Source of the DNA: Candidatus Thalassolituus haligoni
Lineage (GTDB): Bacteria > Pseudomonadota > Gammaproteobacteria > Pseudomonadales > Oceanobacteraceae
Length of the DNA stretch: 64,000 nucleotides
Direction: 5' to 3'
Assembly (NCBI RefSeq): GCF_041222825.1
Contig: NZ_CP139482.1
Coordinates: 775,001-839,000, forward strand
Shown here one piece after another: positions 60,685 to 64,000 of this stretch. The position numbers were made by a program, and so were the translations under genes. A model generated the notes under the pieces. That model was given only the letters and a program-made list of their open reading frames with translations, was not told the origin of the DNA and did no database searches. How positions within the stretch are numbered: the first letter of the stretch is position 1; every line of letters begins with the position of its first letter.

Positions 60685-61812
60685 ATGAAGAATAAGCTGT
60701 TAAATTCTGAAGATTTTCGTTGTAAGGCACAGAAGAAACTTCCTGGTATGGTATTTGATTACCTGGAAGGCGGTGCTGATGACGAAGTCGGGCTTAAGCA
60801 CAACCGAAGCGTATTGGACGCGATCAGGTTCAAGCCCAAGCGACTCATCAACGTTAAAAACAGGAGTATTGGGTCTAGCTTTCTAGGTGGATCGTTTTCG
60901 GCTCCCATCGCGATAGGGCCTACCGGCCTTAACGGTATGCTTTCGCCCGATGGCGATTTCAAACTTGCCAGGGCCGCGGCACGGGCAAACATACCCTTCG
61001 CATTGTCGACAGCCTCGAATGCTTCGATCGAGGATATTGCCAAGGTGAGTGATGGAGAGCTCTGGTTTCAGCTCTACGTCGTGCACCGAGATTTGGCAAA
61101 GCAAATGGTGGAAAGGGCCTTAAAGGCCGGTTACAAGACACTCATACTTACTGTTGATGTTAGCATAAATGGTTTTCGCGAACGAGATATTCGCAATGGC
61201 TTTTCCGTGCCGTTCCAATACACGCTGAAATCAATCATTGACGGTGCACTGCACCCGGATTGGTCCTTGAACTTCATGCTTAGGGGAGCGCCAGAACTGG
61301 CTAACTTCAAAATCGCCGATGTTTCCAACCTGGAAGTTCAGGCCGCACTGATGAGTCGGCAGATGGATGCCAGCTTTAATTGGCAGGATCTCACATGGCT
61401 GCGTGATATTTGGCCACACCGGCTTCTGGTGAAAGGCATTACCAGTACAGAGGATGCTGCGCGGTGTGCGGATCTGGGAGTGGATGGTGTCATCCTGTCC
61501 AATCACGGTGCCCGACAACTGGATAGCTGTATTTCGCCGGTGGAGATACTCGAAGAAACGGCTTCTGCGATCAATATACCTGTTCTGGTTGACAGCGGAT
61601 TTCGACGCGGTGCGGATGTGGTCAAGGCGCTCGCCCTTGGTGCTACGGCTGTGCTGATCGGCCGGCCTGTTCTTTACGCGCTTGCTGCGGAAGGGGAGGC
61701 CGGTGTCGATCACATGCTTCAACTGTTAAAAAACGATATTGACCGGACTCTTGCTCATATCGGTTGTGCGGATATCAATACTGTTGATAAATCTTTTTTG
61801 TCTTTGAAATAA
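60685..61812 (+). CDS. mdlB: (S)-mandelate dehydrogenase, FMN-dependent
   Basis: Flavoenzyme of 375 residues of the alpha-hydroxy acid oxidase family that oxidises S-mandelate to benzoylformate. It shows F-D-Y-L-E-G-G-A at the N-terminus, G-P-T-G-L-N-G for the FMN phosphate side, and the catalytic His in S-N-H-G-A-R-Q-L-D (near 274). The internal segment around residues 180-215 replaces the usual loop and resembles the membrane anchor of P. putida MdlB, so electrons should go to quinone. Very close in sequence pattern to known MdlB along its full length. Confidence 0.92.
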   Translation: MKNKLLNSEDFRCKAQKKLPGMVFDYLEGGADDEVGLKHNRSVLDAIRFKPKRLINVKNRSIGSSFLGGSFSAPIAIGPTGLNGMLSPDGDFKLARAAARANIPFALSTASNASIEDIAKVSDGELWFQLYVVHRDLAKQMVERALKAGYKTLILTVDVSINGFRERDIRNGFSVPFQYTLKSIIDGALHPDWSLNFMLRGAPELANFKIADVSNLEVQAALMSRQMDASFNWQDLTWLRDIWPHRLLVKGITSTEDAARCADLGVDGVILSNHGARQLDSCISPVEILEETASAINIPVLVDSGFRRGADVVKALALGATAVLIGRPVLYALAAEGEAGVDHMLQLLKNDIDRTLAHIGCADINTVDKSFLSLK

Positions 61813-61828
61813 TAATTTGGGGTTTATA

Positions 61829-62908
61829 ATGAAAGACTTTCTGATAAAAGGAATAAAGGCCAGAGGTGTCAATGCGCCCCTGAAATATCCTGTCTATACG
61901 GCTATGGGGGCCGTCGAGACATCTCCACTCGTTTTGATTGATGTGTTAACAACTACCGATGAAGTCGGTCACGCCTATATTTTTGGCTACACACCTCTTA
62001 CTATTAAACCTCTTATTTCCATTATCATGGGTATGGAAAGTGCGCTCATTGGGTTACCTGTAGCACCACAGAGTATTGAAAAAATATTGTCGGAAAAATT
62101 CACCCTGCTGGGTTTTACAGGGCTGGTTCGTATGGCATGTTCAGGTATTGATATGGCGCTTTGGGATCTGCTCTCAAAACAGGCCGGATTGCCGCTGTAC
62201 AAATATCTTGGTGGTATTGCTCAACCGATAAAAAGCTACGACAGTCATAGTATGGATGGGCGAAATCTGGCGGCCGAACGCGCAGCAGGAGCTGCGTCTA
62301 GCGGTTTCAAGGGTATAAAAACAAAAATCGGCTACTCGAGTGTTCAGGAAGATATCAATGTCATACGCGGTATTCGCAAGGAAGTCGGCGACAACTTCAG
62401 CATTATGGTCGACTTCAATCAAAGCCTTACAGTGCCGCAAGCGATAGCACGGGGTCAGGCATTGCAGGATGAAGGTATCGCCTGGATTGAAGAGCCGACG
62501 CTCCAGTACGACTACGACGGTCATAAACGAATTCGTGAATCACTGAATGTGCCGATCCAGATGGGTGAGAACTGGATCGGACCAGAAGAAATGATGAACG
62601 CTTGCATGGCGGGGGCTTCAGACCTGGCGATGCCAGATATTATGAAAATCGGTGGAGTTACGGGCTGGCTGCGAGCCAGTGCATTGGCCCAGCAGTTTAG
62701 TCTGCCAATGTCGTCACACCTTTTCCAGGAGTTCAGTGCTCACTTATTAACAGTGACTCCCACTGCTGATTGGTTGGAAAAATTGGATATTGCGGAGTCG
62801 GTTGTAGACTCTTCACTCAAGTTCGTTGATGGAAATGTAATTATTTCTGATGAACCTGGGGCAGGTATCACCTGGAAGGAGTCGGAAATTGTAAAGTATA
62901 TTATTTAA
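61829..62908 (+). CDS. mdlA: Mandelate racemase
   Basis: Enolase-superfamily enzyme of 359 residues that interconverts R- and S-mandelate. Both catalytic bases are present: Lys in K-T-K-I-G-Y (near 166) and His in S-S-H-L-F-Q-E (near 297). The metal ligands are in V-D-F-N-Q, E-E-P and G-E-N-W, with the Asp partner of the His in M-P-D-I-M-K. The Glu in H-L-F-Q-E is the acid that binds the substrate carboxylate. Start at 61829 follows TTGGGG. It closes the operon. Confidence 0.93.
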   Translation: MKDFLIKGIKARGVNAPLKYPVYTAMGAVETSPLVLIDVLTTTDEVGHAYIFGYTPLTIKPLISIIMGMESALIGLPVAPQSIEKILSEKFTLLGFTGLVRMACSGIDMALWDLLSKQAGLPLYKYLGGIAQPIKSYDSHSMDGRNLAAERAAGAASSGFKGIKTKIGYSSVQEDINVIRGIRKEVGDNFSIMVDFNQSLTVPQAIARGQALQDEGIAWIEEPTLQYDYDGHKRIRESLNVPIQMGENWIGPEEMMNACMAGASDLAMPDIMKIGGVTGWLRASALAQQFSLPMSSHLFQEFSAHLLTVTPTADWLEKLDIAESVVDSSLKFVDGNVIISDEPGAGITWKESEIVKYII

Positions 62909-62926
62909 ACTGTTAGACAGTTTTTG
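62907..62926 (+). terminator. Intrinsic terminator of the mandelate operon
   Basis: AAACTGT-TAG-ACAGTTT followed by two more T. The stem begins within the mdlA stop codon. Short but perfect; the rest of the 183-base gap up to the next gene holds no gene. Confidence 0.65.
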
Positions 62927-63091
62927 TAATTATATTAGATTATTAAAAACAAATAATTAAGCTCGATGCTGTTTGTCTATTCTTTAGGTAAGTTGACGAA
63001 AATACACGGATTTACCGTTTGTTTTTGCGTTGCATTGCCTGTTTTCCTGTTAACCCGCCGGGCTAATAGTCTTTAAAATAAGAAGGTTCTT

Positions 63092-64000
63092 ATGTTTAAT
63101 ATTAAGAAAGTGATGCTGTCTGCCGCGTTATGTGTGCTTGCCAATACACAGGCATCTGCCGAAACGATCATGCATGTCGGAAGTTGGTTGCCGCCGACCC
63201 ACCCGCAAAATGCCATTGTCCTTCCTACCTGGGCAAAATGGATCGAAGAGGCTACGCAGGGTGAGGTCAAGCTTCAAGTTAGCTACAATCTGGGCCATCC
63301 TAAGGATCTGTTCTCGCTCGTAGAAGATGGAGTTGTCGATGCCGCTTGGTCTTCAACCGGCTATGTTCCGGGGCGTTTCGAGCTGACACAGGTTGTAGAG
63401 TTGCCATTGCTCGGTACGAATGCCGAAGCCGCATCGGTGGCTTACTGGCGTATCCATGAAAAGTACCTGAAAAAGGCGAATGAATTTTCTGGTCTTGAAG
63501 TCGTGGGTCTTTTTACGCATGCGCCCGGGCAGATTCACACACTGGAGCCAATCTCCAGTCTAAGTGATCTTAAAGGCAGAAAGATTCGGCTTGGCGGCGG
63601 AGTTATGAATGAGTTGGCCGAAAAGATGGGGGCTGTCGGGGTCTCAGCGCCAGCCGGTAAAGTCTACGAGATGATGCAGCAGGGCGTTATCGACGGCACC
63701 TTCTTGCCCGTTTGTGAGCAGCGTACGCTACGACTGAATGAAATTGCGCGGAATCTGACGTTACTGCCTGGCGGGATGTACCAAACCAGTTTCGCGGTGT
63801 TCATCAATCCCGATTTTCTGGGCTCACTGTCCGAAGAAATCCGTACAGCCATTCTCAATGTCTCCGGTGAAAAACTCTCACGCCTTGCTGGCCAAGCCTG
63901 GGAGCAGTGCGGCGATGAAGCTCTTCAGGAGAGCATCGATAAAGGAGTTAGCGTAAAAATGGTTAAAGTCGGTGAACCGATGGCAGCAGAGTTCCAGGAA
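63092..64000 (+). CDS. TRAP transporter solute-binding protein (DctP family), cut by the window edge
   Basis: Open from ATG at 63092 (AGAAGG site) to the last base, 303 codons, no stop reached. A signal peptide ends near A-S-A|E (about residue 23). The mature start M-H-V-G-S-W-L-P-P-T-H-P, the D-L-K-G-R-K-I-R-L-G-G segment with the ligand Arg (near residue 167), and M-M-Q-Q-G-V-I-D-G match DctP proteins. It differs strongly from the receptor at 57826, so it belongs to another TRAP system whose membrane genes would lie beyond the edge. Confidence 0.85.
   Translation, partial: MFNIKKVMLSAALCVLANTQASAETIMHVGSWLPPTHPQNAIVLPTWAKWIEEATQGEVKLQVSYNLGHPKDLFSLVEDGVVDAAWSSTGYVPGRFELTQVVELPLLGTNAEAASVAYWRIHEKYLKKANEFSGLEVVGLFTHAPGQIHTLEPISSLSDLKGRKIRLGGGVMNELAEKMGAVGVSAPAGKVYEMMQQGVIDGTFLPVCEQRTLRLNEIARNLTLLPGGMYQTSFAVFINPDFLGSLSEEIRTAILNVSGEKLSRLAGQAWEQCGDEALQESIDKGVSVKMVKVGEPMAAEFQE

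Overview
The window looks like chromosomal DNA of a Gram-negative, probably marine, gammaproteobacterium of the Oceanospirillales/Pseudomonadales type. The basis is gene order and family type: nnr-tsaE-amiB-mutL-miaA-hfq-hflX-hflKC-hisZ-purA, then rpoN-hpf-ptsN-rapZ-ptsO with kdsD-lptCAB, then mlaFEDCB-ibaG-murA-hisG-hisD and an algW/degS-type protease. All are core clusters of that group. Short HisG plus HisZ, an endonuclease-type MutL and a Saccharospirillum/Marinobacter-like osmolyte gene agree. No rRNA, tRNA or CRISPR array was seen.

Layout. 75-5835 (minus strand): an LpxL-like acyltransferase, a CarF/PEDS1-type vinyl-ether lipid desaturase, a fused glucosylglycerol-phosphate phosphatase/synthase and an MFS permease, i.e. 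membrane lipid and osmolyte functions. 6711-9895: a polar amino acid ABC importer with a palindromic operator, a promoter and an internal stem-loop. 9993-24449: queG (divergent) and the mutL/hfq/hflKC/purA housekeeping run. 24691-31932: lepB, small redox proteins, an M6 metalloprotease with a GlyGly-CTERM tail next to its presumed processing enzyme rhombosortase, a Nudix hydrolase, an AraC regulator, a glutaredoxin and a lipoprotein. 32125-41649 (minus): darP, mgtE, the nitrogen-PTS/sigma-54 cluster, LPS export genes, kdsD (directly abutting lptC, with no kdsC) and a Ca/Na exchanger. 41856-50832: mla lipid transport, murA, histidine genes, a DegS/AlgW protease and a NIF3-family protein.

51019-55100 is accessory DNA: an orphan ribbon-helix-helix gene behind a structured leader, an unknown small protein with a CAGGAG tandem repeat, a translationally coupled ABC-type ATPase plus putative PD-(D/E)XK nuclease pair (the best candidate for an undescribed, possibly anti-phage, system), and an IS3-type element with a likely disturbed 5' end.

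55200-64000 is visibly more A+T rich and carries a mandelate degradation locus: a divergent LysR regulator, benzoylformate decarboxylase (mdlC), a TRAP transporter (P-Q-M), mandelate dehydrogenase (mdlB) and mandelate racemase (mdlA), closed by a terminator. The racemase would interconvert the enantiomers, the membrane flavoenzyme would oxidise S-mandelate to benzoylformate, and the decarboxylase would yield benzaldehyde; no benzaldehyde dehydrogenase is in view. The TRAP large permease carries a one-base frameshift, so import may be broken unless this is a sequence error. A second TRAP solute-binding gene runs off the right edge.
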